Part shown: piece after piece, positions 1-8,953 of the stretch
Numbering within the stretch: the first letter of the stretch is position 1
How the letters are laid out: each line of letters opens with the position of its first letter
DNA from: Hyunsoonleella ulvae
Lineage (GTDB): Bacteria > Bacteroidota > Bacteroidia > Flavobacteriales > Flavobacteriaceae
DNA: 64,000 bases
Reading direction: 5' to 3'
Assembly: GCF_016827605.1 (NCBI RefSeq)
Contig: NZ_JAEPJQ010000001.1
Location: forward strand, 248,001-312,000
Notes under the pieces: model-generated
Told to the model about the DNA's origin: nothing
Seen by the model: the letters and a program-made list of their open reading frames with translations, nothing else
Databases searched by the model: none
Position numbers and translations under genes: made by a program

Positions 1-80
1 TAAGGTCGGGAAAACTTAATTATCATTTCAAAATAAAACGTTTAATCCACTTTCAAATTGCTACAACAGCAATAATAAAG
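1..80. other. window edge, no gene seen
   Basis: AT-rich sequence downstream of the minus-strand methyltransferase gene. I see no open frame, hairpin terminator or RNA signature here. It may be the intergenic tail of a gene outside the window. Confidence 0.4.
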
Positions 81-803
81 CTATATACTTCGCTGAAATT
101 CGCTTAACAAAATAGCCGTAGCTGTAGCCACGTTTAAGCTCTCTGTGGCTTGTAATTCCCCAAATCTCGGTATGGCTATTCGTTTTGAAATGGTGCTTTC
201 AACAACTTTAGAGATACCATTTGCCTCGTTACCCATAACCAAAACACCTGCTATGGGAAGTGTGGCTTCATACACATTATCTCCATCCATAAAAGCTCCA
301 AAAACTGGTAGCTTTGTAGTATTTAAAAACACATTTAAATCTACATAACTAACATTTACTCGTGATATGGAGCCCATAGTAGCTTGTAAAACTTTTGGAT
401 TATAACAATCTGCAGTTTGCTTACTACATACCAAATCTTTAACTCCAAACCAATCACACAATCTGATAATTGTACCCAAATTTCCAGGGTCGCGTACCTC
501 ATCCAAAGCCACGATTAATCCCTTGTGAGTAATAGGCTCAGGTTTGGGTATATTAAAAACAGCAAGTGCCTTATTAGGTGTTTTTAAAAAACTAATACGT
601 TTTAAATCCGCTTCTGATATTAAATTTTCAATTTTGGCATCAATATTGAGTGGTTCTGTCGTATGTAACTGATGAAGTTTAAAATGAGACTGTATGAGTT
701 CCTTGATGGTTTTTATACCTTCAGCCACAAAGTACCCTTCTGCAAGTCTGTATTTTTTTTGACCTAATCGGTTTATAAATTTTATTTGGTTTTTAGAAAG
801 CAT
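81..803 (-). CDS. TrmH/SpoU-family RNA 2'-O-methyltransferase
   Basis: SPOUT-fold methyltransferase that probably 2'-O-methylates a ribose in rRNA or tRNA using SAM. The C-terminal catalytic half carries the family motifs: motif 1 around DEVRDPGNLGTIIR, motif 2 VLVMGNEANGIS, and motif 3 IPRFGELQATESLNVATATA, which form the knotted SAM site. The N-terminal ~90 residues match the small RNA-binding domain seen in RlmB/TsnR-like proteins. A longer frame begins at a TTG at 824, but a TATGTTTG -7 box covers 822-829, so I start at the ATG at 803 (240 aa). It is divergent from tamL. The target nucleotide cannot be told from sequence. Confidence 0.88.
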   Translation of the reverse strand: MLSKNQIKFINRLGQKKYRLAEGYFVAEGIKTIKELIQSHFKLHQLHTTEPLNIDAKIENLISEADLKRISFLKTPNKALAVFNIPKPEPITHKGLIVALDEVRDPGNLGTIIRLCDWFGVKDLVCSKQTADCYNPKVLQATMGSISRVNVSYVDLNVFLNTTKLPVFGAFMDGDNVYEATLPIAGVLVMGNEANGISKVVESTISKRIAIPRFGELQATESLNVATATAILLSEFQRSI

Positions 804-821
804 TCGGTAAAAATAGTTATG

Positions 822-829
822 CAAACATA
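822..829 (-). promoter_or_regulatory. -7 box of methyltransferase promoter
   Basis: TATGTTTG on the minus strand fits the Bacteroidota sigma consensus TAnnTTTG exactly and lies 18 nt upstream of the ATG at 803. No clear -33 TTTG is visible, so the call rests on one box and on its position. Confidence 0.5.
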
Positions 830-888
830 AAGAAAAAGCTAAACTATCTTTACTTTGGTTTACAAGTCTAATTTAATTTGAAATAGTG

Positions 889-896
889 TATTTTTG
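889..896 (+). promoter_or_regulatory. -7 box of tamL promoter
   Basis: TATTTTTG fits TAnnTTTG exactly and lies about 70 nt upstream of the tamL start, in the divergent gap. No convincing -33 box is seen. Confidence 0.45.
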
Positions 897-965
897 ACCC
901 TATAAGTTGTAAATTAAGCTATTTAGAATTCAACTAAATTTCAACCTAAATCTATAACCGTTTTA

Positions 966-3488
966 TTGCAAGTGTATTTAAGGCAGCATTCTATTAAAAT
1001 ACTATCATCTGTTGTGCTTTTTAGCTGTTTTACATCCTGTAATATAGTTAAAAGGGTTGCCGAGGACGAATACCTCCTAACGAAAAATACAATCGTTGTT
1101 GATGGGAAGAAAAACACATCGGAAACCTTAAACAATCTCTTAAACCAAAAACCCAATAGTAAAGTCCCTCTACGTCTTGGCATTTATAATTTGGCACGTC
1201 CAAATATAGATTCCATCCTAGCAGTTAAAATAGCAGACTCAAGCAATACAGGACTTAAACGCTTTTTATCACACAAACAGTATTACAAGATGCAAGAGTC
1301 TAAGTTACATTTTAACCAATGGCTCAAAAAAACTGGAGAGGCTCCTGTAATTTTGAATGAAGACAAAACTAAAAAATCTGTGACACGCCTCCAGGAATAC
1401 TACATCAACAATGGATGGTTTAATGTTTCAGGAAATTACAATATTGAAAGAGGAGATAATAAACGCGCTGAAGTAACTTATAACATAGAAAAAGGCCCCG
1501 CTTTTATTATTGATTCAATTTCTGAAAACATCGCTTCTCCTGCCGTAGAGACACTCTACCCCAGATTTAGAAAAAATGCACTAGTAAAAAAAGGAGAGCA
1601 ATACAAAACCATAAATTTTGAATTAGAAAGGGAACGTATTTCTGGTTTACTAAGAAACTATGGATTATTTCATTTTAAACAAGATTACATTACAGTTGAA
1701 ATAGACACCATAGGAACCAACAATAAAGTTAATGTGAATTTTAATATTCAAAATAGAGCCATAAGAACCCCAGACTCTATTATACGCAAACCGTTTAAAA
1801 TTTTTAAAGTAAAAGATGTAAATGTTTACACCGACCATACTTTTGCAAATAACGGAATGCCTATTAAAGATTCTATTACCCATAACGGCTTTAAACTCTA
1901 CAGCTATGGAGATATGCGCTTTAAACCTAAGGCCATTACAGATGCTATTTTTATAAGCCCTAATGCATTATTTAAAGATATTGACAGAACATACACCTAC
2001 AGGCATTTAAACGAATTAAGAACATTTAAATATCCAGATATTGAATATGTTGAAGAAAATGATACTACATTAACTGCTAATATTTATCTAACTCCTTTAA
2101 AAAAGTTTAGCCTTGGTTTTAGTACCGAAGCATCAACAAGCAATATTCAAAGAGTTGGCCTCGCTTTGAACCCAAGCTTAACCATTAGAAATATATTTAA
2201 AGGGGCAGAAACCTTTGAAATTTCTGGTACTGCGGCTATTGGTTCCTCTGTAGAACCCAATAGACAAGTTGGCGATCCGTTTTTTGATATTAATGAATTG
2301 GCACTCGATTTAAGGTTAACGATTCCAAGATTATTTTCCCCATTTAACACGGAAAAAATCATTCCAAAATACATGTCACCATCTACAAGAATTACCCTAT
2401 CTGGCTCTGGACAGACTAATATTGGCTTAGACAAACAAGCTTTAAGTGGTGTTTTTAGTTACAATTGGAGACCAAACACCAGAGTAACAAATCAGTTAGA
2501 TTTGTTTAATATTCAATATGTAAGAAACCTAAACATTGATAATTATTTTGATATATATACCACATCCTTCAGGAGATTGAATAGCATTGCACAATCTATA
2601 AATTACACCAACGGGGAAGAATTATCTAAACCCGACGGTGCTGAAATGTTTATATCAGATGTGCTAAGTAACAACACATCCCTATCCCCAAACGATGAAG
2701 ATTTTAGAAGAGTTTCTGCAATCGATGAGCGTAAAGATAGATTGACGGAAGACAACTTAATTTTATCTACCAGTTTTAATTTTATAAAAGATAATAGAAC
2801 TAGTTTGTTAGATGAAGATTTTTCTATTTTTAGGTTTAGAATTGAATCTGCTGGCACACTATTAGCCAACGCCTCCCGGTTACTGGGTTTAAACAAAGAT
2901 GCGGACGACAGGTTTAATATTTTTGATGTGGCGTTTTCTCAATATATTAAAACTGAATTCGACTATGTAAAGCGATGGGATCTAGGGAAACAAAACATTT
3001 TTGCCATTCGTAGTTTTTTTGGCATTGCCATACCCTATGGCAATTCAGACAACATTCCATTTGCAAAAAGTTTCTTTGGTGGTGGTGCTAACGACAATAG
3101 GGCTTGGACTGCCTACGCATTGGGACCAGGAAGCTCTGAAAGCACCGATGAATTTAATGAAGCCAACCTTAAAATAGCATTAAGTGCTGAGCAACGCTTT
3201 AATTTATTTGGTGATTTAAACGGTGCTCTATTTGTAGATGCTGGTAACATCTGGAACGTTTTAGATGATGTAAACGACCCTCGTGCTACATTCTCAGGCT
3301 TAAACTCTTTAGAAGATATTGCTGTAGGTTCTGGTTTCGGATTGCGATATGATTTTAGTTTCTTTCTCTTTCGTTTTGATGTTGGCTTTAAAACTTACGA
3401 TCCTTCTTATCGTGACGCAAACCGCTGGTTTAACGACTACAACTTTAAAAATGCGGTATATAATATCGGTATAAATTATCCTTTTTAG
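966..3488 (+). CDS. tamL: TamL-type outer-membrane Omp85 lipoprotein
   Basis: Omp85-superfamily protein of 840 aa. The N-terminus is a lipoprotein signal with the lipobox FTSC near residue 25, followed by POTRA-like repeats to about residue 400 and a C-terminal 16-strand-type barrel ending in aromatic IGINYPF. GGANDNRAW (about residue 700) is the barrel-lid motif typical of Bacteroidota TamA-like lipoproteins, which assemble or export outer-membrane and surface proteins. No ATG exists near the signal peptide; the start is TTG at 966 or GTG at 972. A tamB partner is not adjacent: fbaA follows. BamA itself is less likely because it is not a lipoprotein. Confidence 0.85.
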   Translation: MQVYLRQHSIKILSSVVLFSCFTSCNIVKRVAEDEYLLTKNTIVVDGKKNTSETLNNLLNQKPNSKVPLRLGIYNLARPNIDSILAVKIADSSNTGLKRFLSHKQYYKMQESKLHFNQWLKKTGEAPVILNEDKTKKSVTRLQEYYINNGWFNVSGNYNIERGDNKRAEVTYNIEKGPAFIIDSISENIASPAVETLYPRFRKNALVKKGEQYKTINFELERERISGLLRNYGLFHFKQDYITVEIDTIGTNNKVNVNFNIQNRAIRTPDSIIRKPFKIFKVKDVNVYTDHTFANNGMPIKDSITHNGFKLYSYGDMRFKPKAITDAIFISPNALFKDIDRTYTYRHLNELRTFKYPDIEYVEENDTTLTANIYLTPLKKFSLGFSTEASTSNIQRVGLALNPSLTIRNIFKGAETFEISGTAAIGSSVEPNRQVGDPFFDINELALDLRLTIPRLFSPFNTEKIIPKYMSPSTRITLSGSGQTNIGLDKQALSGVFSYNWRPNTRVTNQLDLFNIQYVRNLNIDNYFDIYTTSFRRLNSIAQSINYTNGEELSKPDGAEMFISDVLSNNTSLSPNDEDFRRVSAIDERKDRLTEDNLILSTSFNFIKDNRTSLLDEDFSIFRFRIESAGTLLANASRLLGLNKDADDRFNIFDVAFSQYIKTEFDYVKRWDLGKQNIFAIRSFFGIAIPYGNSDNIPFAKSFFGGGANDNRAWTAYALGPGSSESTDEFNEANLKIALSAEQRFNLFGDLNGALFVDAGNIWNVLDDVNDPRATFSGLNSLEDIAVGSGFGLRYDFSFFLFRFDVGFKTYDPSYRDANRWFNDYNFKNAVYNIGINYPF

Positions 3489-3580
3489 TATAACGTTGGC
3501 TTTAATTAAAACTATAACGTTTTAGCAATTAAAATTTTATTTTCATAATAAATCCTACAGTTAAAAACTATAAAAATGAT

Positions 3581-3588
3581 TATTTTTG
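3581..3588 (+). promoter_or_regulatory. -7 box of fbaA promoter
   Basis: TATTTTTG matches TAnnTTTG and lies 27 nt upstream of the ATG at 3616. It overlaps a TTG at 3586 that would otherwise extend the reading frame, which argues against that upstream start. Confidence 0.55.
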
Positions 3589-3615
3589 TTTCTCAAATTT
3601 AAAACCACCAAAATA

Positions 3616-4683
3616 ATGGCACATAATATAAAACCAGGGGTTGCAACTGGAGATGAAGTACAAGCTATTTTTAATCACGCTAAAGCAAACGGATATGCTT
3701 TACCTGCTGTTAACGCAATTGGCTCTAATAGTTTAAATGGCGTTATGGAAGCTGCAAGAGATTTAAATGCTCCTGTTATTATTCAATTTTCAAATAGTGG
3801 TGCTCAATTCAATGCTGGAAAAGGCTTAAGTAATGATGCTCAAAAATCTGCAATTGCAGGTGCTATTGCAGGTGCAAAACATGTACATACATTAGCTGAA
3901 GCCTACGGTGTAACTGTTATTTTGCATACAGACCACTGTGCAAAAAAATTATTGCCATGGATAGATGGGCTACTGGATGCCAGTGAGGTATATTATAAAG
4001 AAACAGGAAAATCCCTGTTCAGTTCTCACATGATAGATTTATCTGAAGAACCAATTGAAGAAAATATCGACATCTGTAAAAAATATTTAGAAAGAATGTC
4101 TAAAATGGACATGACTTTAGAAATAGAACTAGGTATAACAGGTGGAGAAGAAGACGGTGTAGATAATACGGATGTAGATGCATCTAAATTATACACACAG
4201 CCTGAAGAAGTTGCTTACGCCTATGAAGAATTAAGTAAGGTAAGCCACAGATTTACAATTGCTGCTGCTTTTGGTAACGTACATGGTGTATACAAACCAG
4301 GTAATGTAAAACTTACTCCAAAAATTCTTAAAAACTCACAAGAGTATATTTCGAAAAAATATGGAGTAGAACATAACCATATCGATTTTGTATTCCACGG
4401 TGGTTCTGGATCTACATTAGAAGAAATTAGAGAAGCGATTGGTTACGGTGTTATTAAAATGAATATAGATACCGATTTGCAATATGCATACATGACGGGG
4501 ATTAGAGATTATATGGGAGATAAATCAGAGTATTTAAAATCTCAAATAGGTAACCCTGATGGAGATGATGTGCCTAACAAAAAGTTCTACGACCCAAGGG
4601 TATGGTTACGTGAAGGCGAAAAAACTTTTGTTACAAGGCTTAAAAAAGCTTTTGAAGACTTAAATAATGTAAACACGCTATAA
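3616..4683 (+). CDS. fbaA: class II fructose-1,6-bisphosphate aldolase
   Basis: Cytosolic glycolytic and gluconeogenic enzyme that cleaves fructose-1,6-bisphosphate to DHAP and glyceraldehyde-3-phosphate with a divalent metal. The 355-aa length matches E. coli FbaA (about 359). Metal ligands and phosphate-binding segments are visible: HTDHCAK, EIELGITGGEEDGVDNT, FGNVHGVYKPGN, HGGSGS and NIDTDLQYA. The start at 3616 gives MAHNIKPGV; the in-frame TTG 30 nt upstream falls inside the promoter. It is a single gene with its own terminator. Confidence 0.96.
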   Translation: MAHNIKPGVATGDEVQAIFNHAKANGYALPAVNAIGSNSLNGVMEAARDLNAPVIIQFSNSGAQFNAGKGLSNDAQKSAIAGAIAGAKHVHTLAEAYGVTVILHTDHCAKKLLPWIDGLLDASEVYYKETGKSLFSSHMIDLSEEPIEENIDICKKYLERMSKMDMTLEIELGITGGEEDGVDNTDVDASKLYTQPEEVAYAYEELSKVSHRFTIAAAFGNVHGVYKPGNVKLTPKILKNSQEYISKKYGVEHNHIDFVFHGGSGSTLEEIREAIGYGVIKMNIDTDLQYAYMTGIRDYMGDKSEYLKSQIGNPDGDDVPNKKFYDPRVWLREGEKTFVTRLKKAFEDLNNVNTL

Positions 4684-4712
4684 AACAGGTAATTTACTAC
4701 AAGTTATATTGA

Positions 4713-4743
4713 AAAAGGTTTTGCATAAAGCAAAGCCTTTTTT
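4713..4743 (+). terminator. fbaA terminator
   Basis: Imperfect hairpin AAAGGTTTTGC / GCAAAGCCTTT with a 5-nt loop followed by a T run, 30 nt after the fbaA stop. Confidence 0.7.
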
Positions 4744-4826
4744 GTTTAAAATACTACTAGACAAATAGTTATATATTAAAATTCAATAAAATCAATAGGG
4801 CATTACTCCAAAAGTAAAAAAAGGGT

Positions 4827-4834
4827 TAATTTTG
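4827..4834 (+). promoter_or_regulatory. -7 box of accD promoter
   Basis: TAATTTTG fits TAnnTTTG, about 100 nt upstream of the accD ATG. This implies a 5' leader of roughly 95 nt. No -33 box is obvious. Confidence 0.4.
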
Positions 4835-4934
4835 TAAACTAGTTTATTTTTTAAGGCTACAAACTTTAAATTTAATAACGGTTATTAGCAGATTCTATTA
4901 ATCTAAAACCGTTTATTTAAAATCTGAAATCTAT

Positions 4935-5792
4935 ATGTCTTGGTTTAAGAGAACAAATAAAGGAATACAAACAAAAACTGAAGAGAAAAAAGACACGCCA
5001 AAAGGCTTGTGGTATAAATCTCCAACAGGAAAAATTGTAGACACAAAAGAGTTAGAACAAAACTTTTATGTAAGTCCAGAAGACGGGTACCATGTTAGAA
5101 TTGGCAGTAAAGAATATTTTGAAATTCTCTTTGATGACAATAAATTTAATGAGCTTGATGCTAAATTAGAATCCAAAGACCCTTTAAAATTTGTTGACAC
5201 TAAAAAATACCCCGAGCGCTTAAAAGCTGCCCAAGAAAAAACCAAACTTAAAGATGCAGTTAGGGCTGCGGTTGGAAAATCTAAGGGTAAAGATTTAGTA
5301 GTTGCTTGTATGGATTTTGCTTTTATTGGTGGCTCTATGGGAAGTGTTGTTGGAGAAAAAATTGCACGTGCAGCAGATTATTCCTTAAAACACAACATTC
5401 CACTAATGGTAATTTCTAAATCTGGTGGTGCACGTATGATGGAAGCTGCATTATCACTTATGCAATTAGCAAAAACCTCAGCCAAATTAGCGCAATTAGC
5501 AGAAGCTAAAATACCATATATATCATTGTGTACAGACCCTACAACAGGAGGTACAACGGCTTCATTTGCCATGTTAGGCGACATTAATATTAGTGAACCT
5601 GGAGCATTAATTGGTTTTGCAGGACCAAGAATTGTGAGAGATACTACTGGAAAAGAATTACCTGAAGGTTTCCAAACCTCTGAGTTTTTATTGGAGCATG
5701 GATTTTTAGATTTTATAACACTTAGAAAAGATTTAAAAGACAAGGTAAACCAATATATCGACTTAATTTTGAATGAGCCTTTAAGAGTATAA
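4935..5792 (+). CDS. accD: acetyl-CoA carboxylase carboxyltransferase beta subunit
   Basis: Beta subunit of the carboxyltransferase half of acetyl-CoA carboxylase, making malonyl-CoA for fatty-acid synthesis. The crotonase-like core is well conserved: [50 protein letters not shown] and GFAGPRIV. The N-terminal region that folds as a Cys4 zinc ribbon in E. coli AccD is present in length, but all four cysteine positions are changed (Ser29, Gly32, Ser47, Asp50 here), so this segment probably binds no zinc. accA is not adjacent. Length (285 aa) is normal. Confidence 0.95.
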   Translation: MSWFKRTNKGIQTKTEEKKDTPKGLWYKSPTGKIVDTKELEQNFYVSPEDGYHVRIGSKEYFEILFDDNKFNELDAKLESKDPLKFVDTKKYPERLKAAQEKTKLKDAVRAAVGKSKGKDLVVACMDFAFIGGSMGSVVGEKIARAADYSLKHNIPLMVISKSGGARMMEAALSLMQLAKTSAKLAQLAEAKIPYISLCTDPTTGGTTASFAMLGDINISEPGALIGFAGPRIVRDTTGKELPEGFQTSEFLLEHGFLDFITLRKDLKDKVNQYIDLILNEPLRV

Positions 5793-5823
5793 TTCAAAAT
5801 AATCCATTCAAAAAAATCTATCC

Positions 5824-5858
5824 AGACTCAGAACTTTTAAAGTTACTGGGTCTTTTTT
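5824..5858 (+). terminator. accD terminator
   Basis: Hairpin AGACTCAGAACTTT / AAAGTTACTGGGTCT followed by seven T, about 30 nt after the accD stop. Confidence 0.75.
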
Positions 5859-5945
5859 TATATTTTAAATAATACTAAATACGCCATATCTGTAAACACT
5901 ATCTTTAAAAACTTCATAAAAAAACTATTAAATACAAAAAAGATG

Positions 5946-5953
5946 TATATTTG
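5946..5953 (+). promoter_or_regulatory. -7 box of rpsO promoter
   Basis: TATATTTG fits TAnnTTTG exactly and lies 55 nt upstream of the rpsO ATG, leaving a leader of about 50 nt. Confidence 0.55.
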
Positions 5954-6008
5954 CCGCTTGAAAGAAAGACTTTCATAGTACATAACAATCATTTACAATA
6001 ATATTAGC

Positions 6009-6278
6009 ATGTATTTAACTAAAGAAAAGAAAGAGGAGATTTTTGCAAAACACGGTAAAGGAAAAAATGATACTGGTACTGCAGAAGCTCAAATTGCGTT
6101 GTTTACGCACAGAATTAATCACTTAACAGAGCACTTAAAGAAAAATCGTAAAGATTATAACACAGAGCGTTCGTTAGTAAAATTAGTAGGAAAGCGTCGT
6201 GCTTTACTAGATTACTTAACTAAGAAAGATATCTTAAGATATCGTGCGATAGTAAAAGAATTAGGATTAAGAAAATAA
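6009..6278 (+). CDS. rpsO: 30S ribosomal protein S15
   Basis: Primary 16S rRNA-binding protein of the 30S platform. The 89-aa length and the motifs GTAEAQIALFTHRINHLTEHLK and LVGKRRALLDYL are diagnostic of S15. It has its own promoter and terminator. pnp follows on the same strand about 330 nt downstream, the rpsO-pnp order known from many bacteria, but here a terminator and a dispersed repeat lie between them, so co-transcription is doubtful. Confidence 0.98.
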   Translation: MYLTKEKKEEIFAKHGKGKNDTGTAEAQIALFTHRINHLTEHLKKNRKDYNTERSLVKLVGKRRALLDYLTKKDILRYRAIVKELGLRK

Positions 6279-6285
6279 ACAGGTT

Positions 6286-6316
6286 AAAAGAGGTTTGCAT
6301 TAGTAAACCTCTTTTT
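6286..6316 (+). terminator. rpsO terminator
   Basis: Perfect stem AAAGAGGTTT / AAACCTCTTT with an 8-nt loop and a following T run. Confidence 0.85.
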
Positions 6317-6318
6317 TC

Positions 6319-6433
6319 GTTTTGCGTTAGGGATTGAACGGCATGTTTAAGTTCCCCGACCAAAGGAGGGAACGAGTAGTGAAAGTCTGTCTGCCGACAG
6401 GCAGGCCCGACCCTTGAGGGTAACGCCCAAAAC
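6319..6433 (+). repeat. structured dispersed repeat, copy A
   Basis: A 115-bp intergenic element sharing both ends with copy B at 47147-47241. The left end TTTTGCGTTAGGGATTGAA is identical in both. The right end in copy A, GACCCTTGAGGGTAACGCCCAA, matches copy B with small changes. The ends are partly inverted to each other (GTTTTG.GTTA against TAACG..CAAAAC), as in a MITE or REP-like element. The interior differs between copies but in both forms hairpins: here GTTCCC/GGGAAC, CTGCC/GGCAG and ACCCT/AGGGT. It sits directly after the rpsO terminator. Confidence 0.75.
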
Positions 6434-6604
6434 ATATAACTCTAGCGAAAGAGTTTAAACTTCGCATTATTTACAAGAAGCTAATTATAGTTTTTCATTG
6501 GTCGAGACCTTTTATGGTCGCTCACACAACAACTACACACAACACAACGACCATTGTTTAACTTTATTCGAGCATAATACTGTTTGAATTACAAGAAAAA
6601 ATTT

Positions 6605-8860
6605 ATGATTCCACAAACTTTTAAAGAGGTTATAGACCTTGGGGACGGTAGAGAAATTTCTATTGAAACCGGAAAATTAGCAAAACAGGCACACGGTTCT
6701 GTTGTCGTACAATCTGGAAAATGTATGCTTTTGTGTACAGTGGTTTCCAACTATCATCAAGCCGATGTAGACTTTTTACCTTTAACAGTAGATTATCGTG
6801 AGAAGTTTGCTGCAGCAGGAAGATACCCAGGCGGTTTCTTTAAAAGAGAAGCGAGACCTAGTGATGGGGAAGTTTTAACGATGCGTTTAGTAGACCGTGT
6901 TTTACGTCCGCTTTTCCCAAAAGATTACCATGCTGAAACGCAAGTGATGATTCAGTTAATGTCGCATGACCCTGAGGTTATGCCTGATGCTATGGCTGGT
7001 TTAGCGGCATCAGCAGCTATCCAATTATCTGATATTCCTTTTGAAACTGCTATCTCTGAAGTAAGAGTTGGCCGTATTAACGGGGAGTTTATCATTAATC
7101 CTTCATTTGAACAATTAGCAGAATCAGACATTGATATGATGATTGGTGCTTCGGCAGATTCAGTAATGATGGTTGAAGGTGAAATGGACGAGATTTCTGA
7201 AGAAGAAATGGTTGAAGCGATTAAAGCTGCACATGAAGCGATTAAGGCACAATGTGATGCACAGTTAAAATTGGCTGAAGCTTTTGGTAAAAAAGAAACT
7301 CGCGAATATGATCCTGAGGTTGAAGACGAAGATTTGGCAAAGAAAATTCACGACATGGTTTATGATAAAACCTATACCATTGCCAAAGCAGGATCTGCCA
7401 AACACGAGAGAGGAGAAGCGTTTAGTAACATAAAAGAAGAAGTTTTTGAATCTTTTTCTGAAGAAGAACAGGACGAGTTAGGAAAACTGATTCATAAATA
7501 TGTAGCGAAAGCTCAAAAGGAAGCGATTAGAAATTTAACGCTTGATGAAGGCTTACGTTTAGATGGGCGTCAAACTACAGATATAAGACCTATATGGTGT
7601 GAGGTAGATTACTTACCGTCTACTCATGGATCTGCTATTTTTACACGTGGTGAAACTCAAGCTTTAGCTACTGTAACACTAGGAACTTCACGTGAAGCAA
7701 ACCAAATTGACATGCCTTCTTTTGAAGGAGAAGAACGTTTCTATTTACACTACAATTTCCCTCCATTTTCAACAGGTGAGGCAAGACCTATTAGAGGAAC
7801 GTCTCGTAGGGAAGTTGGTCATGGTAACCTAGCACAACGTGCATTAAAAGGTATGGTACCAGAAGATTGCCCATATACAGTAAGAGTTGTTTCTGAGGTG
7901 TTGGAATCTAACGGATCGTCGTCTATGGCAACAGTATGTTCTGGTACAATGGCGTTGATGGATGCTGGTGTGCAGCTTAAAAAGCCCGTTTCTGGTATTG
8001 CCATGGGGTTAATTTCAGACGGAGACAAGTATGCTGTATTATCTGATATTCTTGGAGATGAAGATCATTTAGGTGACATGGACTTTAAAGTAACAGGTAC
8101 TGCCGATGGTATTACCGCTACCCAAATGGACATTAAAATTAAAGGGCTTTCATACGAAATTTTAGTAAAAGCTTTAATGCAAGCACGAGATGGCCGTTTG
8201 CATATTTTAAGTAAATTAACTGACACAATAGCTGCACCTAATGCAGATGTTAAGTCTCATGCTCCTAAAATGGTAACTCGTGTCATCCCAGGTGAGTATA
8301 TTGGTGCTGTTATTGGCTCCGGAGGTAAAGTGATTCAAGAATTACAAAAAGAAACCAATACAACTATAGTTATTAATGAAGATCCTGTTACTGAAGAGGG
8401 TATCGTTGAAATTCTTGGGGTTGGACAAGAAGGTATTGATGCAGTGTTAGCAAAAATTGATGCCTTAATGTTTAAGCCTGAAGTGGGTAGCGTTTACGAA
8501 GTTAAAGTTATAAAAATGCTTGATTTTGGTGCTGTAGTAGAGTATACTGAAGCCCCTGGAAACGAAGTATTACTGCATGTGAGCGAATTAGCTTGGGAAC
8601 GCACTGAAAATGTTAGCGATGTAGTTAACATGGGAGATGTTTTTGATGTGAAGTATTTTGGTTTTGATCCGAAGACACGAAAAGAAAAAGTGTCACGTAA
8701 GGCCATCTTACCTAAACCAGAAGGTTGGCAACCTAGACCTCCAAGGGATAATAACAGAGGTGGTCGCGATAACAGAAATAGAGGGAATCGTGATAATAAT
8801 CGCAATCGTGATAACCGTAGAGACGATAGAAAACCTAGAGAGGATAACAGCGAAGACTAA
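6605..8860 (+). CDS. pnp: polyribonucleotide nucleotidyltransferase (PNPase)
   Basis: Phosphorolytic 3'-5' exoribonuclease of RNA turnover. Domain order is standard: a first RNase PH domain from residue 1, a helical linker, a second RNase PH domain from about 320 ([15 protein letters not shown]), a KH domain with [16 protein letters not shown] at about 565, and an S1 domain from about 635. The last ~45 residues are a tail of Arg, Asn, Asp and Gly (repeats of RDNN/RGN). I start at the ATG at 6605 (MIPQTFKEV, 751 aa); a TTG 21 nt upstream would add a poorly conserved extension. The leader between the repeat and the start contains short inverted repeats. Confidence 0.96.
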   Translation: MIPQTFKEVIDLGDGREISIETGKLAKQAHGSVVVQSGKCMLLCTVVSNYHQADVDFLPLTVDYREKFAAAGRYPGGFFKREARPSDGEVLTMRLVDRVLRPLFPKDYHAETQVMIQLMSHDPEVMPDAMAGLAASAAIQLSDIPFETAISEVRVGRINGEFIINPSFEQLAESDIDMMIGASADSVMMVEGEMDEISEEEMVEAIKAAHEAIKAQCDAQLKLAEAFGKKETREYDPEVEDEDLAKKIHDMVYDKTYTIAKAGSAKHERGEAFSNIKEEVFESFSEEEQDELGKLIHKYVAKAQKEAIRNLTLDEGLRLDGRQTTDIRPIWCEVDYLPSTHGSAIFTRGETQALATVTLGTSREANQIDMPSFEGEERFYLHYNFPPFSTGEARPIRGTSRREVGHGNLAQRALKGMVPEDCPYTVRVVSEVLESNGSSSMATVCSGTMALMDAGVQLKKPVSGIAMGLISDGDKYAVLSDILGDEDHLGDMDFKVTGTADGITATQMDIKIKGLSYEILVKALMQARDGRLHILSKLTDTIAAPNADVKSHAPKMVTRVIPGEYIGAVIGSGGKVIQELQKETNTTIVINEDPVTEEGIVEILGVGQEGIDAVLAKIDALMFKPEVGSVYEVKVIKMLDFGAVVEYTEAPGNEVLLHVSELAWERTENVSDVVNMGDVFDVKYFGFDPKTRKEKVSRKAILPKPEGWQPRPPRDNNRGGRDNRNRGNRDNNRNRDNRRDDRKPREDNSED

Positions 8861-8890
8861 TTCTTTTTAAGTTATATAAATAACTACATT

Positions 8891-8922
8891 AAAAAGCCTC
8901 TCAGTATTTTGAGAGGCTTTTT
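8891..8922 (+). terminator. pnp terminator
   Basis: Stem AAAAAGCCTCTCA / TGAGAGGCTTTTT, strong and U-rich on both strands. It could also serve as a terminator for the convergent lipoprotein gene at 8954-9442. Confidence 0.85.
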
Positions 8923-8953
8923 AATTTATAGTCGAACGCTAATATTGAAAAAA

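Noticed and set aside
5378-5797. 139-aa minus-strand open frame
   Set aside because: Antisense to the conserved accD core; its composition follows from that gene.
6220-6435. 71-aa minus-strand open frame
   Set aside because: Crosses the end of rpsO, its terminator and repeat copy A; no independent support.
8658-8870. 70-aa plus-strand frame in the pnp 3' end
   Set aside because: Frameshifted reading of the low-complexity PNPase tail; no independent signal.
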